Program-made: the position numbers and the translations under genes
The notes under the pieces: generated by a model
Seen by the model: the letters and a program-made list of their open reading frames with translations, nothing else
Database searches by the model: none
Told to the model about the DNA's origin: nothing
Origin: Pseudomonas mohnii
GTDB taxonomy: Bacteria > Pseudomonadota > Gammaproteobacteria > Pseudomonadales > Pseudomonadaceae
Length of the DNA: 64,000 bases
Assembly (NCBI RefSeq): GCF_900105115.1
Contig: NZ_FNRV01000001.1
Coordinates: 2,414,001 to 2,478,000 of the forward strand
Reading direction: 5' to 3'
In this document: positions 26,142 to 35,157 of the stretch, piece after piece
Layout: every line of letters begins with the position of its first letter
How positions within the stretch are numbered: position 1 is the stretch's first letter

Positions 26142-26912
26142 ATGTTAATCAGCCATTTCCAGCACGGGCCGGTCAGTGCCTATCCCCGAGATTACGTGGA
26201 TGGCGCACACCAGGAACTTCATCAACATCGCGAAGCGCAGTTACTGTATGCCGTGTGCGGGATGATGCGAGTGGTGACGGCGCAGGGTGCGTGGATCATT
26301 CCACCGACCCGCGCCGTGTGGATTCCGCCAAGGGTGGAACATGAGATTTTCATGTCCGGGGAGGTGCGCATGCGCTCGCTCTTCATCGACGCCGAACTGT
26401 CGCCGGCGAACCTGCAGCAGTGCTGTGTGCTGGCGGTCACGCCGCTGCTGCGCGAGCTGATCGTGCGGGCAGTGCAAGGCCCGCAGTACGCTGAAAATCC
26501 TTTGATTCAGCAACTGATGCTGCAAGAGCTGGCCAGCCTGGAAAACCTTGCGCTGCACATACCCATGCCCGAGGACCGGCGCTTGCAGAGTATCTGTCTG
26601 GCACTGCTGCAAAAACCTGATCACCTCAACACGCTGGAGGACTGGGCACAGCAGGTCGGCGCCAGTTCACGCACTCTGGCACGACTGTTTCAGCAACAGC
26701 TCAAGATGAATTTCAATGACTGGCGCCAGCAGCTGCGCTTGATGGAAGCCCTGCCCCGCCTGCTCGCCGGGGAAAGCGTGCAGAGCGTGGCGCAGGACCT
26801 GGGTTACGGCAGCGCCCGCGCGTTCAGCGCGATGTTCCGTCGTTTGCTGGGAGAAAATCCCCGGCAATACCTGAACACCCTGAACAAGCTGAGCGAACTC
26901 GGCGCCACGTAG
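26142..26912 (+). CDS. AraC-family transcriptional regulator with cupin sensor
   Basis: The product is 256 residues. The N-terminal cupin-like domain contains ELHQHREAQLLYAVCGMMRV and WIIPPTRAVWIPPRVEHEI. The C-terminal AraC domain has LEDWAQQVGASSRTLARLFQ and the second helix-turn-helix with VAQDLGYGSARAFSAMFRR followed by GENPRQYL. I start at the ATG at 26142 (MLISHFQHGP); a TTG 15 codons upstream is the only longer option. It is divergent from the MFS gene and probably controls it. The effector is unknown. Confidence 0.92.
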   Translation: MLISHFQHGPVSAYPRDYVDGAHQELHQHREAQLLYAVCGMMRVVTAQGAWIIPPTRAVWIPPRVEHEIFMSGEVRMRSLFIDAELSPANLQQCCVLAVTPLLRELIVRAVQGPQYAENPLIQQLMLQELASLENLALHIPMPEDRRLQSICLALLQKPDHLNTLEDWAQQVGASSRTLARLFQQQLKMNFNDWRQQLRLMEALPRLLAGESVQSVAQDLGYGSARAFSAMFRRLLGENPRQYLNTLNKLSELGAT

Positions 26913-26914
26913 GA

Positions 26915-27544
26915 TCAGTGCATCTCGGTAAACGCGAGCTTCACACCGATTGCAATCAGTACGGCGCCCATGGTGCGGTCGAACCAGTGCCCCATGCGAG
27001 CAAAACCGGCGCGCACACGTTGCTGGCTGAACAGCATCGCCACCAGGCAGAACCAGGTCGCGGTCGCGGCGGCCAGGTAAATGCCGTAGCCGGCTTGCAC
27101 CATCAGCGGTGTGTGAGGATTGATCACGACGGTGAACAGCGACAGGAAAAACAGCGTGGCTTTCGGATTGAGGCCATTGGTCACGAAACCCGAAGTGAAC
27201 GCGCCACGGGCCGTGCGTTCGCCCGCTTCCTTGTGCAGATCATCCGCCACCGGTTTGGCCGGTTGCGCCCGCAGGGCCTTGAAGCCGATGTAGAGCAAGT
27301 AAGCGGCAGCGGCCCACTTCAAGGCATTGAACAGCACGATCGACTGCGACACGATCAGGCCGATGCCCAGCAGCGAATAGCCGACGTGCAAGAAAATCGC
27401 GGTGCCGACACCGAGCGCCGTCCAGGTGCCGGCACGACGACCGTGGGTCACACTCTCACGCACCACCACGGCAAAGTCCGGGCCGGGGCTGGCCACGGCC
27501 AGCAGGTGAATCAGGGCAACGGTCAAGAACTCTGTCCAGTACAT
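26915..27544 (-). CDS. LysE/RhtB family amino acid exporter
   Basis: The product is 209 residues, the standard length of the family, with six predicted membrane helices. The N-terminal signature LLAVASPGPDFAVVVRESVTHGRRAG and the mid-protein FVTNGLNPKATLFFLSLF are characteristic of LysE/RhtB translocators, which export amino acids or derivatives such as homoserine and threonine. Specificity cannot be assigned. It ends only two bases from the convergent AraC-family gene and is divergent from the hydroxyacid dehydrogenase gene at 27635. Confidence 0.93.
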   Translation of the reverse strand: MYWTEFLTVALIHLLAVASPGPDFAVVVRESVTHGRRAGTWTALGVGTAIFLHVGYSLLGIGLIVSQSIVLFNALKWAAAAYLLYIGFKALRAQPAKPVADDLHKEAGERTARGAFTSGFVTNGLNPKATLFFLSLFTVVINPHTPLMVQAGYGIYLAAATATWFCLVAMLFSQQRVRAGFARMGHWFDRTMGAVLIAIGVKLAFTEMH

Positions 27545-27634
27545 GAAGGCTCCTTTTGGACAAGCGTAACTGGTTGTTTCATCTGGTAGGCTCGCAGATT
27601 ACGCCTTCAGTTCATTGCACAAAAGGTACAGTTG

Positions 27635-28600
27635 ATGACGAACATTCGCCGCGCCGTTTTCCTCGACCACCCGTCCCTGGATCTGGGCGACCTCGACCTC
27701 AGCCCGTTACGCGATTGTTTCAGCGAGTTGCAGCTATACCCCCAGACCCTGCCGGATCAGGTGATCGAGCATCTCAAGGGCGCCACTGTCGCCATCACCA
27801 ATAAAATCCAGATCGACGCCGCCGCCATGGCCGCCAGCCCCGAGCTGAAGCTGATCCTCATCACGGCGACCGGTACCAACAACGTCGATCTCGCTGCCGC
27901 CCGCGCCCACGGGATTACCGTCTGTAACTGCCAGGGCTACGGCACGCCTTCAGTGGCCCAGCACACCCTCATGTTGCTGCTCAATCTGGCAACACGCCTG
28001 GCGGACTATCAGAAAGCTGTCGGCGAAGGTCGCTGGCAACAGGCCAAACAGTTCTGCCTGCTGGACTACCCGATTGTCGAACTGGAGGGCAAAACCCTCG
28101 GTTTGCTCGGTCACGGCGAACTCGGCGGCGCGGTCGCGCGCCTGGCCGAAGCCTTTGGCATGCGCGTGCTGTTGGGTCAGATTCCAGGCCGCCCTGCCCG
28201 CCCTGATCGCTTGCCGCTGGAAGAACTGCTGCCGCAGATCGACGCGCTGACCCTGCACTGCCCGCTCAACGAACACACCCGTCATTTCATCGGCGCCCGC
28301 GAGCTGGCCTCGATGAAACCCGGCGCTTTCGTCGTCAACACGGCCCGAGGCGGCCTGATCGACGAGCAAGCGCTGGCCGATGCGTTGCGTAACGGCCACT
28401 TGGGCGGCGCCGCCACCGATGTACTGAGCGTCGAACCGCCAACCCATGGCAATCCACTGCTGGCCCACGACATCCCGCGACTGATCGTCACCCCGCATAA
28501 CGCCTGGGGCAGTCGCGAAGCGCGGCAACGAATCGTGAGTCAAGTCACGGAAAACGCTCTGGCGTACTTCAGCGGTAAGGCGCTGCGGGTCGTCAGTTGA
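27635..28600 (+). CDS. D-2-hydroxyacid dehydrogenase (glycerate/hydroxypyruvate type)
   Basis: The product is 321 residues and NAD(P)-dependent. The nucleotide-binding motif LGLLGHGELGGAVARLAEAFG is central. The catalytic Arg is in VVNTARGGLIDEQALADAL, the Glu in DVLSVEPPTHGNPLL and the His in VTPHNAWGSREARQR. This pattern is closest to glycerate or hydroxypyruvate reductases. I start at the ATG at 27635 rather than the TTG one codon earlier; AAGG precedes it. It is followed 33 bases later by rsmC on the same strand. Confidence 0.92.
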   Translation: MTNIRRAVFLDHPSLDLGDLDLSPLRDCFSELQLYPQTLPDQVIEHLKGATVAITNKIQIDAAAMAASPELKLILITATGTNNVDLAAARAHGITVCNCQGYGTPSVAQHTLMLLLNLATRLADYQKAVGEGRWQQAKQFCLLDYPIVELEGKTLGLLGHGELGGAVARLAEAFGMRVLLGQIPGRPARPDRLPLEELLPQIDALTLHCPLNEHTRHFIGARELASMKPGAFVVNTARGGLIDEQALADALRNGHLGGAATDVLSVEPPTHGNPLLAHDIPRLIVTPHNAWGSREARQRIVSQVTENALAYFSGKALRVVS

Positions 28601-28633
28601 TAAACTGCGGCACTTTTTTCCACAGGAGCAGTT

Positions 28634-29632
28634 ATGGATCCGCGCAGTGAAGTACTGCTTCGTCAGGCCGACTTATTCCAGGGTTCGGTGCTGCTGGCCG
28701 GTTTGCCCGCCGACGACTTGCTCGGTCGCCTGCCGGCCGCTCACGGCTGGTGCTGGCACGCCGGCGACCAGGCGGCCCTGGATGCGCGCTTTGCCGAGCG
28801 CAGCCATTTTGGCGTGAATGTCCCGCAGCGCGAGTTCGACAGCGCGGTGGTGTTCCTGCCCAAGTCCAAGGACCTGACCGATTACATCCTCAACGCCGTG
28901 GCTTCGCGCCTGGAAGGTCGTGAGGTGTATCTGGTCGGCGAGAAAAAAAGCGGTATCGAGGGGGCGGCCAAGCAACTAAACCCGTTCGGCAAGCCACGCA
29001 AACTCGACAGCGCGCGCCATTGCCAGCTCTGGCAAGTCACCGTGGTCAATGTACCGGCAGCCAAACCGCTGGAAAGCCTGGCCCAGGAATACGAATTGCC
29101 GCTGGCGGAAGGCCCACTCAAGGTCATCAGCCTGCCGGGCGTGTTCAGCCACGGTCGCCTGGATCGCGGCAGCGCGCTGTTGCTGGAGCATCTGGACAAA
29201 CTGCCGAGCGGCCATTTGCTGGATTTCGGCTGCGGCGCCGGTGTGCTGGGGGCGGCGGTCAAACGTCGCTACCCGCACAACCAGGTCACTTTGCTGGACG
29301 TGGATGCGTTCGCCGCCGCCAGCAGTCGCTTGACCCTGGCTGCCAACGGTCTGGAAGCAGACGTCATTACCGGTGACGGCATCGACGCCGCGCCTATGGG
29401 TTTGAGTGCGATTCTGAGTAACCCGCCATTCCACGTCGGCGTCCATACCGACTACTTCGCCACCGAGAACTTGCTGCGAAAAGCCGCAAAACATCTGAAA
29501 AACGGCGGCGAACTGCGCTTGGTGGCGAATAGCTTCCTGAAGTATCAGCCACTGATCGAAGAGCATCTGGGCGTGTGCGCGATCAAGGCCGAGGGACAGG
29601 GCTTCAGAATCTACCGGGCCAAGCGCGGTTAA
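28634..29632 (+). CDS. rsmC: 16S rRNA m2G1207 methyltransferase RsmC
   Basis: RsmC methylates N2 of G1207 in 16S rRNA within the 30S subunit. The 332-residue product has the family's two-domain design: an N-terminal degenerate methyltransferase-like half (1-160) and a catalytic C-terminal half. The SAM-binding motif is [17 protein letters not shown] and the catalytic motif is [14 protein letters not shown], in which NPPFH is diagnostic. The C-terminus keeps [15 protein letters not shown] and FRIYRAKR. The riboswitch promoter begins just after its stop codon. Confidence 0.96.
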   Translation: MDPRSEVLLRQADLFQGSVLLAGLPADDLLGRLPAAHGWCWHAGDQAALDARFAERSHFGVNVPQREFDSAVVFLPKSKDLTDYILNAVASRLEGREVYLVGEKKSGIEGAAKQLNPFGKPRKLDSARHCQLWQVTVVNVPAAKPLESLAQEYELPLAEGPLKVISLPGVFSHGRLDRGSALLLEHLDKLPSGHLLDFGCGAGVLGAAVKRRYPHNQVTLLDVDAFAAASSRLTLAANGLEADVITGDGIDAAPMGLSAILSNPPFHVGVHTDYFATENLLRKAAKHLKNGGELRLVANSFLKYQPLIEEHLGVCAIKAEGQGFRIYRAKRG

Positions 29633-29643
29633 GAAATTTCTGC

Positions 29644-29672
29644 TTGCCGAAAGGATTTTGCCTAGGCAGAAT
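29644..29672 (+). promoter_or_regulatory. Candidate promoter of the riboswitch transcript
   Basis: TTGCCG (29644-29649) and CAGAAT (29667-29672) are 17 bases apart. Transcription would begin near 29679, just ahead of the aptamer. The -10 box is moderate. Confidence 0.5.
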
Positions 29673-29680
29673 CCGCTCCG

Positions 29681-29878
29681 TCCTAGGGGAGTAGTCTCCC
29701 ACGAGCGCCACGCTCGTCCGGCATACGTCAACATACTTGGTCCTCAGACCATGGCGTATGCGACCCAAGCGTCCACACCAGATGGATCGCCGGGGTTTGA
29801 CAAGACCTATGACACGAACACCTTACCCGGGGCGGGAAGGCTGTACGTGTCATAGCCGTGTCGACCCGCCCCTTAGGA
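29681..29878 (+). promoter_or_regulatory. yybP-ykoY manganese riboswitch
   Basis: This leader carries the landmarks of the yybP-ykoY (Mn2+-sensing) aptamer. GGGGAGTAG is at 29686-29694. A perfect 7-base hairpin, ACGAGCG/CGCTCGT, spans 29701-29717. GTCAACATACTTGG is at 29727-29740, followed by TGGTC/GACCA and CATAC/GTATG stems. The closing GACAAGACCTA is at about 29799-29809. P1 can form from TAGG (29684-29687) and CCTA (29806-29809). Downstream there are two mutually interleaved helices: CTATGACACG (29807-29816) with CGTGTCATAG (29846-29855), and GGGGCGGG (29829-29836) with CCCGCCCC (29865-29872). The 5' P1 strand TCCTAGGGG (29681-29689) is also nearly complementary to the ribosome-site region CCCCTTAGGA (29869-29878). 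No T run is present, so control is probably translational. The downstream gene is a manganese exporter family member, as expected. Confidence 0.9.
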
Positions 29879-29887
29879 AAACCCCTG

Positions 29888-30472
29888 ATGCTGGATTCAC
29901 TACTCGTACCTACCGCAATCGTTGCCTTGGCCGAAATCGGCGACAAGACGCAACTGCTCGCGCTCATTCTCGCCGCTCGCTTCCGCAAACCCTGGCCAAT
30001 CATCGCCGGGATCATCGCCGCGACCTTGGCCAACCACGCGGCAGCCGGCGCGGTAGGCGCCTGGGTGGGAAGTTTCTTCTCGAATACGATGCTGCACTGG
30101 ATCCTCGCGGCGAGCTTCACCGCCACTGCGCTGTGGACCCTCGTGCCGGACAAGATGGATGACGACGAAGCCAGCACCGCACGCAAGTTCGGACCGTTCC
30201 TGACCACGTTGATTGCGTTCTTCCTCGCCGAAATCGGCGACAAGACTCAGATCGCAACGGTGATGCTCGCCGCGCAATATCCGGAGCTGTGGCTGGTGAT
30301 TATCGGCACCACGCTGGGCATGTTGATTGCCAACGTACCCGTGGTTCTGGCGGGTAACTTTGCCGCTGAAAAATTGCCACTGACGCTGATTCGTCGGCTG
30401 GCGGCTTCGGCCTTTTTCATCCTCGCCATCGTGGCGGTGTACAAGGCGATGCAGAGCAGCGGCTGGGTTTGA
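29888..30472 (+). CDS. TMEM165/GDT1 family cation transporter (probable Mn2+ exporter)
   Basis: The product is 194 residues with about six membrane helices in two homologous halves. Each half carries the family signature, ALAEIGDKTQLLALILA at about residues 13-29 and FLAEIGDKTQIATVMLA about 115 residues later. The acidic EIGDKT motifs bind the transported cation. Bacterial members export manganese or related divalent cations. I start at the ATG at 29888 (MLDSLLVPTA), which has AGGA upstream at 29875; a GTG ten codons earlier lies inside the riboswitch helix. Control by the Mn2+ riboswitch fits the function. Confidence 0.94.
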   Translation: MLDSLLVPTAIVALAEIGDKTQLLALILAARFRKPWPIIAGIIAATLANHAAAGAVGAWVGSFFSNTMLHWILAASFTATALWTLVPDKMDDDEASTARKFGPFLTTLIAFFLAEIGDKTQIATVMLAAQYPELWLVIIGTTLGMLIANVPVVLAGNFAAEKLPLTLIRRLAASAFFILAIVAVYKAMQSSGWV

Positions 30473-30496
30473 CGCGTTAGATCGGTACCCAGGAAC

Positions 30497-30526
30497 TGTG
30501 GCGAGGGAGCTTGCTCCCTCGCCACA
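30497..30526. repeat. Palindromic REP-like repeat, type GTGGCGAGGGAGC
   Basis: TGTGGCGAGGGAGC and GCTCCCTCGCCACA form a perfect 14-base stem around a TT centre, between two convergent genes. Close relatives occur at 40551-40580 and 44643-44676. Confidence 0.9.
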
Positions 30527-30560
30527 AAAGCTGAAAACATGCAGCTTTTGTTGAATCCGA

Positions 30561-31379
30561 TCAGGACTTCTTGGCCTGCTCGTAAAGCGGCATGACTTTC
30601 GGGATGGCCGCCTGCAAGGACGCAATACGACTCGACGAAGCCGGGTGGGTGCTCATGAATTCCGGTGGGGCACCTTCCGAAGCCTTGCTCATCTTGTTCC
30701 ACAGGGTGATCGCGGCATTCGGGTTGTAACCGGCGCGCGCGGCCAGTTCGAGACCAATCAAGTCCGCCTCGTTTTCATTGGCGCGGCTGTTGGGCAAGGT
30801 CATGCCGTAGTTGGCCACGGTGTCAGCCAGTGCCAGGCTGTCCTGGCTCAATCCGAGCAAGGCACCGGCGCCCTGCTTGGCCATTTCGATGCCATAGGCC
30901 TTGGACATCGCCTCGCGACCGTGCTCGCGCAGGGCGTGGGCGATTTCATGGCCGAGGATGGCGGCGATTTCGTCGTCGGTCAGTTTCAGGCTGTCCATCA
31001 GGCCCGTGTAGAAAATGATCTTGCCACCCGGCCCGCAGTTGGCGTTGAGCTCATCGCTCTTGATCAGATTGACTTCCCACTTCCACTGGGCCGAATCCGG
31101 ACGAAACACCGGAGCCTGGGCAATCAGTCGATCGGAGATCGCCTGAATCCGCTTGGCATCGCTACTGGTCTTGTCCAGCACACCCTGAGTGCTCGCCTCG
31201 CCTACCGTCTTTTGATAAGACTGGGCGTACATCTGATTAACCTCATCGGTGGACAACATGCTGAACATGTATTGCTTGCGTTCAACACCTACGGCCCCAC
31301 CGCTGGTCGTGTTGACCGACTGACAGCCGGCAAGCAGCAGACTCGCGCTCAGCCCACACAACACCAATGTCTTGTTCAT
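30561..31379 (-). CDS. M48 family metallopeptidase lipoprotein (LoiP/YcaL-like)
   Basis: This is a 272-residue periplasmic zinc protease anchored by a lipid. The signal peptide ends LLLAGC with Cys at residue 19. The zinc site is HEIAH within AAILGHEIAHALREHGREA, and the third ligand lies in NENEADLIGLELAARAGYNP. The C-terminal PPEFMSTHPASSSRI block is typical of the family. Related enzymes degrade misfolded outer-membrane proteins. The start at 31379 (MNKTLVLCGL) follows GGAG; the frame is open seven codons further. Confidence 0.94.
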   Translation of the reverse strand: MNKTLVLCGLSASLLLAGCQSVNTTSGGAVGVERKQYMFSMLSTDEVNQMYAQSYQKTVGEASTQGVLDKTSSDAKRIQAISDRLIAQAPVFRPDSAQWKWEVNLIKSDELNANCGPGGKIIFYTGLMDSLKLTDDEIAAILGHEIAHALREHGREAMSKAYGIEMAKQGAGALLGLSQDSLALADTVANYGMTLPNSRANENEADLIGLELAARAGYNPNAAITLWNKMSKASEGAPPEFMSTHPASSSRIASLQAAIPKVMPLYEQAKKS

Positions 31380-31650
31380 CAAAAAGCTCCGTAAAAACAT
31401 GCCTGTATCCTATGCGCGCAAATGTATCGACGCCAGATACAATGGATATAAGACGCCGATTTCGTGCAAAGCGCTCACCACTGCAGGAAAAAATTCACAA
31501 ACCTGCGCACGCCACGGCCAATAAGGTTTCACCCTTATCCAATTACGACCTCGAACACGCCAAAACAGTCATTTCGGTAACAGCTGCTAATGCCCGCTCC
31601 ACCTCCTGCCGATACACCTCCGCAGTCGTCTTCTCGCGTGCGGAGCCCCC

Positions 31651-33792
31651 ATGAAATTCAAGTCAATCCAGTTTTCCGTGGCAGCCCTTGCCGGTGCCAT
31701 TGTTCTAAGTGTCGTGGCAGCACTGGTTGTTTATGCACTGTTTTCCGGGGCACGGACGCAAGACATGGTCCAGGAGCGGACCCAGGCGCAATTCGAGCAG
31801 GTGATCGAACAACGCCTGACCTCACTGGCGCAGACTCAGGTCAGCCAGATTCAGCGCGAACTCGAAGCGCCACTGCTGATCGCCGGCGGACTGGTGCGGG
31901 TCAATGCACTCATCGGTACGCCGGGTGCTGATGGCCAGCCTTCACTGAGCCTCAGCCGTGAGCAGTTGATCGGTCTGATCAAGGAAAACGTCGCCAGGAA
32001 CCCGAAAATCCTCGGCACCTACATCGGCTGGGAAAAGGACGCACTGGATCATAACGATGCGGCCTACATGGGGACCAAAGTCGTCGGCATCGACCCCGTC
32101 AACGGGCGCTTCCTGCCGTGGTGGTTCCGCAACGAGGACGGCAGCCTCGGCCTCGACAAACTGGTGGATGTCGACGACCAGAAAACCCTGTCCACCGGCG
32201 TGCGCGCCAGCGAGTACTACCTGTGCTCGAAGGAAACCAAAAAATCCTGCGTGATTGATCCGGCGCCCTACAAGGTCGGCGACAAGATCGTCATGCTCGC
32301 CTCCTTTATCGAACCGATCATGCTCAACGGTGCGTTCCAGGGCATCGTCGGCGCTGACCTGTCGGTGAACTTCATTCAGGAGATGCTCCTGGGCGCCAAC
32401 CAGAAGCTCTACAGCGGTGCCGGTGAAATGGCCCTGATCGGCGGCAACGGCCGAATCGTCGCCTATACCAAGGACTCGACCAAGTTCGGCGAAAAGGTCA
32501 GCGACATCCTCGACAGCAAGCAGATCGCCAACATGGCCAATCTCAAGCGCGGCGAAGTCACCTATACCGTCGACAAAAACCAGGGCCGGATCGAGCTGTA
32601 CCTGCCCTTCGGCATCGGCCAGACCGACGCGCGCTGGACCCTGATGCTGCAACTACCGCTGGACGCGGTGATGGCCGATCTGCAAAAGCTTCAGGCTGAC
32701 CTCAATACCCAACGCAAATCCGACACCTTCGGCATGGCCATGGTCGGCCTGTTGATTGCCGGTATCGGTTTGCTGGTGATCTGGCTGGTGGGCCACGGCA
32801 TTGCTCGCCCACTCAAGCAAATGGTCGCCATGCTCGATGACATCGCCCAGGGCGAAGGCGACCTGACCCGCCGCCTGAGCAGCGACCGTGCCGACGAACT
32901 GGGTTCGATCGCCAAAGGCTTCAACACCTTCCTGGCCAAGTTGCAGGCGATGATCACACAGGTGGTGGCGTCGGTGCAGAGCGTCAGCGACTCGTCGGAA
33001 CACACCGCCGACATCGCCATTCGCACCAACACCGGGGTGCACAAGCAGATGGCCGAGATCGACCAGGTTGCCACGGCGGTGCACGAAATGACCGCCACCG
33101 CCCAAGACGTGGCGCGCAATGCGACCCAGGCTGCGCAAGCCGCCAGCCACGCGGATCAGGCTGCCAGCCAGGGCATGCAAATTGTCCGCGACACCTCGAC
33201 CTCCATCGGCGCACTTGCGCTGGAAATCGGGCGCGCGGTCGGTGCCGTACAGACACTGGCCAAGGACAGCGAGAACATCAACGCAATCCTCACCGCCATT
33301 CGCGGGATCGCCGAGCAGACCAACCTGCTGGCCTTGAACGCCGCCATTGAGGCGGCACGGGCCGGTGAACAGGGGCGCGGTTTCGCGGTGGTGGCTGACG
33401 AAGTGCGCAATCTGGCGCAGAAGACCCAGAAAGCCACGGAAGAAATCCAGACCATGATCCAGCAGTTGCAACAAGGCACGCGGGATGTGGTGCGGGTCAT
33501 GGAAGATAGCCAGAATCGCACGGACGAAAGCGTGCAACACGCGGCAAAAGCGGCGGAGGCGCTGGAAACCATCACCAAAGCGGTGTCGGTAATCAATGAC
33601 ATGAACACCCAGATCGCCAGCGCCGCCGAGGAGCAAAGTGCGGTGGCCGACGACATCAACCGGAACGTGATCAACATCGGCCAAGTGGCCAATGAAGTGG
33701 CCGGCGGCGCGGATGAATCGAGCGCGGCCAGTGCGGATCTGACCAAGCTGGCCGAACAGCAGCGGCGGTTGATCAATCAGTTCAGGGTTTGA
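31651..33792 (+). CDS. Methyl-accepting chemotaxis protein with periplasmic dCache domain
   Basis: This is a 713-residue chemoreceptor. An N-terminal membrane helix (about 10-32) is followed by a periplasmic domain of about 325 residues that reads as a double Cache (dCache_1) fold, with [23 protein letters not shown] and [17 protein letters not shown] second membrane helix sits near 365-390 ([20 protein letters not shown]). Next are the HAMP domain ([24 protein letters not shown]) and the signalling tip with [20 protein letters not shown]. No CheR-binding pentapeptide is at the C-terminus. The ligand is unknown; the classical amino-acid dCache motif is not obvious. Confidence 0.95.
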   Translation: MKFKSIQFSVAALAGAIVLSVVAALVVYALFSGARTQDMVQERTQAQFEQVIEQRLTSLAQTQVSQIQRELEAPLLIAGGLVRVNALIGTPGADGQPSLSLSREQLIGLIKENVARNPKILGTYIGWEKDALDHNDAAYMGTKVVGIDPVNGRFLPWWFRNEDGSLGLDKLVDVDDQKTLSTGVRASEYYLCSKETKKSCVIDPAPYKVGDKIVMLASFIEPIMLNGAFQGIVGADLSVNFIQEMLLGANQKLYSGAGEMALIGGNGRIVAYTKDSTKFGEKVSDILDSKQIANMANLKRGEVTYTVDKNQGRIELYLPFGIGQTDARWTLMLQLPLDAVMADLQKLQADLNTQRKSDTFGMAMVGLLIAGIGLLVIWLVGHGIARPLKQMVAMLDDIAQGEGDLTRRLSSDRADELGSIAKGFNTFLAKLQAMITQVVASVQSVSDSSEHTADIAIRTNTGVHKQMAEIDQVATAVHEMTATAQDVARNATQAAQAASHADQAASQGMQIVRDTSTSIGALALEIGRAVGAVQTLAKDSENINAILTAIRGIAEQTNLLALNAAIEAARAGEQGRGFAVVADEVRNLAQKTQKATEEIQTMIQQLQQGTRDVVRVMEDSQNRTDESVQHAAKAAEALETITKAVSVINDMNTQIASAAEEQSAVADDINRNVINIGQVANEVAGGADESSAASADLTKLAEQQRRLINQFRV

Positions 33793-33804
33793 TTCGAGGC
33801 CCCT

Positions 33805-33880
33805 CATCGCTGGCAAGCCAGCTCCCACACAGACCTGTGGTGTTCACAAATCCACTGTGGGAGCTGGCTTGCCAGCGATG
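33805..33880. repeat. Inverted pair of REP elements, variant CTGGCAAGCCAGC
   Basis: A 24-base arm at 33805-33828 (CATCGCTGGCAAGCCAGC then TCCCAC) is repeated in reverse complement at 33857-33880, with 28 bases between. It lies in the convergent gap between the chemoreceptor and the SRAP gene. The core differs from the copies at 14730 and 37094. Confidence 0.92.
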
Positions 33881-33904
33881 GGGCCGGTCCAGTCGCCAAA
33901 GAAC

Positions 33905-34528
33905 TCAACCCGGCGTCAAACACTCCGGCCCATTGAGCTTCGGATCATTGACCATGTTCGCCAGTACCCGTTCGCGCAAGGCTGCGGGCTCGCTGGCCAG
34001 CAATGCCTGCAAGGCATGCAACGGCGTTTCGGGATCGAGCCAGATGTCCTGCGCCGCCGCATCGAGAATCAACGGTCGGCGCTGACTGGCGGCCGGCTGG
34101 GTAATCACGGCCGTACTCAACCACACCTGTTCCTGCACCGGATACGCCTCCCAGATGGCCGCGAAAAACAACGATGAGCCCTCCCCTGGCGTCAACCAGT
34201 ACGGGCGCTTGCGCGTGGTGCCGCGCCATTCGTAGAAACCGTTGGCCGGCAACAGGCAGCGGCGTTCGCGCAAGGCCTGGCGAAACATCGGTTGTTCGGC
34301 AACGGTTTCGGCGCGGGCGTGGGCCGGAGTGCGCGACAGATCGGTCAGCCAGGGCGGCGTCAGGCCCCAACGGGCACGGGCCAACTCGCGCTGACCGTCC
34401 GCACCGGCACGCAGCATCAACACCGAATCATTGGGGGAAATGTTCCACTGCGCCTGCTGATCGGCGGGAAAACCGGGCAGGGCCGCGAAGGCGGGATTCC
34501 AGCGAAACAGGGCATAACGTCCACACAT
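33905..34528 (-). CDS. SOS response-associated peptidase (SRAP/YedK-like) with altered active site
   Basis: YedK/HMCES proteins protect abasic sites in single-stranded DNA by forming a thiazolidine crosslink through Cys2. The 207-residue product begins MCGRYALF, so Cys2 is present. It retains WGLTPPW, RAETVAEQPMF, RRCLLPANGFYEWRG (E100) and the late ANMVND block. The usual Asn of the NARSET segment is His here (H70 in AHARAET). The usual HDRMP motif reads SQRRP (148-152), so the catalytic His is missing. It may still bind DNA or crosslink abasic sites but with different reversal chemistry. The gene is downstream of two small genes on the same strand. Confidence 0.88.
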   Translation of the reverse strand: MCGRYALFRWNPAFAALPGFPADQQAQWNISPNDSVLMLRAGADGQRELARARWGLTPPWLTDLSRTPAHARAETVAEQPMFRQALRERRCLLPANGFYEWRGTTRKRPYWLTPGEGSSLFFAAIWEAYPVQEQVWLSTAVITQPAASQRRPLILDAAAQDIWLDPETPLHALQALLASEPAALRERVLANMVNDPKLNGPECLTPG

Positions 34529-34563
34529 GGGGCAACACGACTCTTGATCAAACGAACGCCAGC

Positions 34564-34824
34564 CTAACAGACCAGCGTGCCTGGAAAACTTTCCGGTTCA
34601 TCGCCGGACAGCGGCAGCGCGGCATTGTACGCGGTGATCAGCTCCCGGGCGTATTGCGCCTGATCGTTCTCCACCGCCAATCCCAGCAGGCCGAAGATCG
34701 GCAGTTCGCCGGTGCCGCCCACCAGATCCCGACCGACCAGATGCGCCTCGATGCCCTCACTGGCCAGCATGCTTTGCAGCAACTCGCCTTCCATCAGGTT
34801 TTCCGGTTCGTAGATGCGCTGCAT
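34564..34824 (-). CDS. DUF2007 domain protein (putative signal-transducing protein)
   Basis: The product is an 86-residue soluble protein. It opens MQRIYEPENLMEGELLQSML and contains EGIEAHLVGRDLVGGTGELPI, which matches the DUF2007 pattern, a small ferredoxin-like fold of unknown role. It follows the CPXCG-type gene by nine bases on the same strand and precedes the SRAP gene by 35 bases, so the three probably form one transcript. A ribosome site (GAGAGCCC region) precedes the ATG. Confidence 0.88.
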   Translation of the reverse strand: MQRIYEPENLMEGELLQSMLASEGIEAHLVGRDLVGGTGELPIFGLLGLAVENDQAQYARELITAYNAALPLSGDEPESFPGTLVC

Positions 34825-34833
34825 AAAGGGCTC

Positions 34834-35016
34834 TCACTCGTTTTCGCCATGCACGTCGAGCATCCATTCCTGACCATCGGTTTGCAGCGTGAACACAATC
34901 GGCCGACAACACACGGGACAGTCCTCAATGTACTGCTGATCACCGCCAGACAAGTCCAGAACCGCCTCGCAAACTTCACCACAATACGGACATTGATAAT
35001 GCTCGGTTTCCAGCAT
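34834..35016 (-). CDS. CPXCG motif cysteine-rich small protein
   Basis: This is a 60-residue zinc-ribbon-like protein with cysteines at 9 and 12 (YQCPYCGE) and at 33, 36 and 37 (EDCPVCCRP). The rest is acidic. The family is common in Gammaproteobacteria and has no known role. The start at 35016 ([10 protein letters not shown]) is set by GGGAGA a few bases upstream; the reading frame is open further but that part is not conserved. It is the first gene of the minus-strand group and is divergent from the acyltransferase gene. Confidence 0.88.
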   Translation of the reverse strand: MLETEHYQCPYCGEVCEAVLDLSGGDQQYIEDCPVCCRPIVFTLQTDGQEWMLDVHGENE

Positions 35017-35157
35017 CGCGGTCTCCCAGGTGACTTGTGCGTATAATCGCCGGTCTATTTGCAGGGCTATTTTTGTCTGACTACTTTTCAGACCGTGCCC
35101 CGTCGGTTTTCGATCAAAACCTTTACTTACCCTAGCCGTTTCCAACAAGAGAGCATG

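Noticed and set aside
29829..29872. Rho-independent terminator in the riboswitch leader
   Set aside because: The GGGGCGGG/CCCGCCCC stem is strong but is followed by TTAGGAAAA, not a T run, so translational control is more likely.
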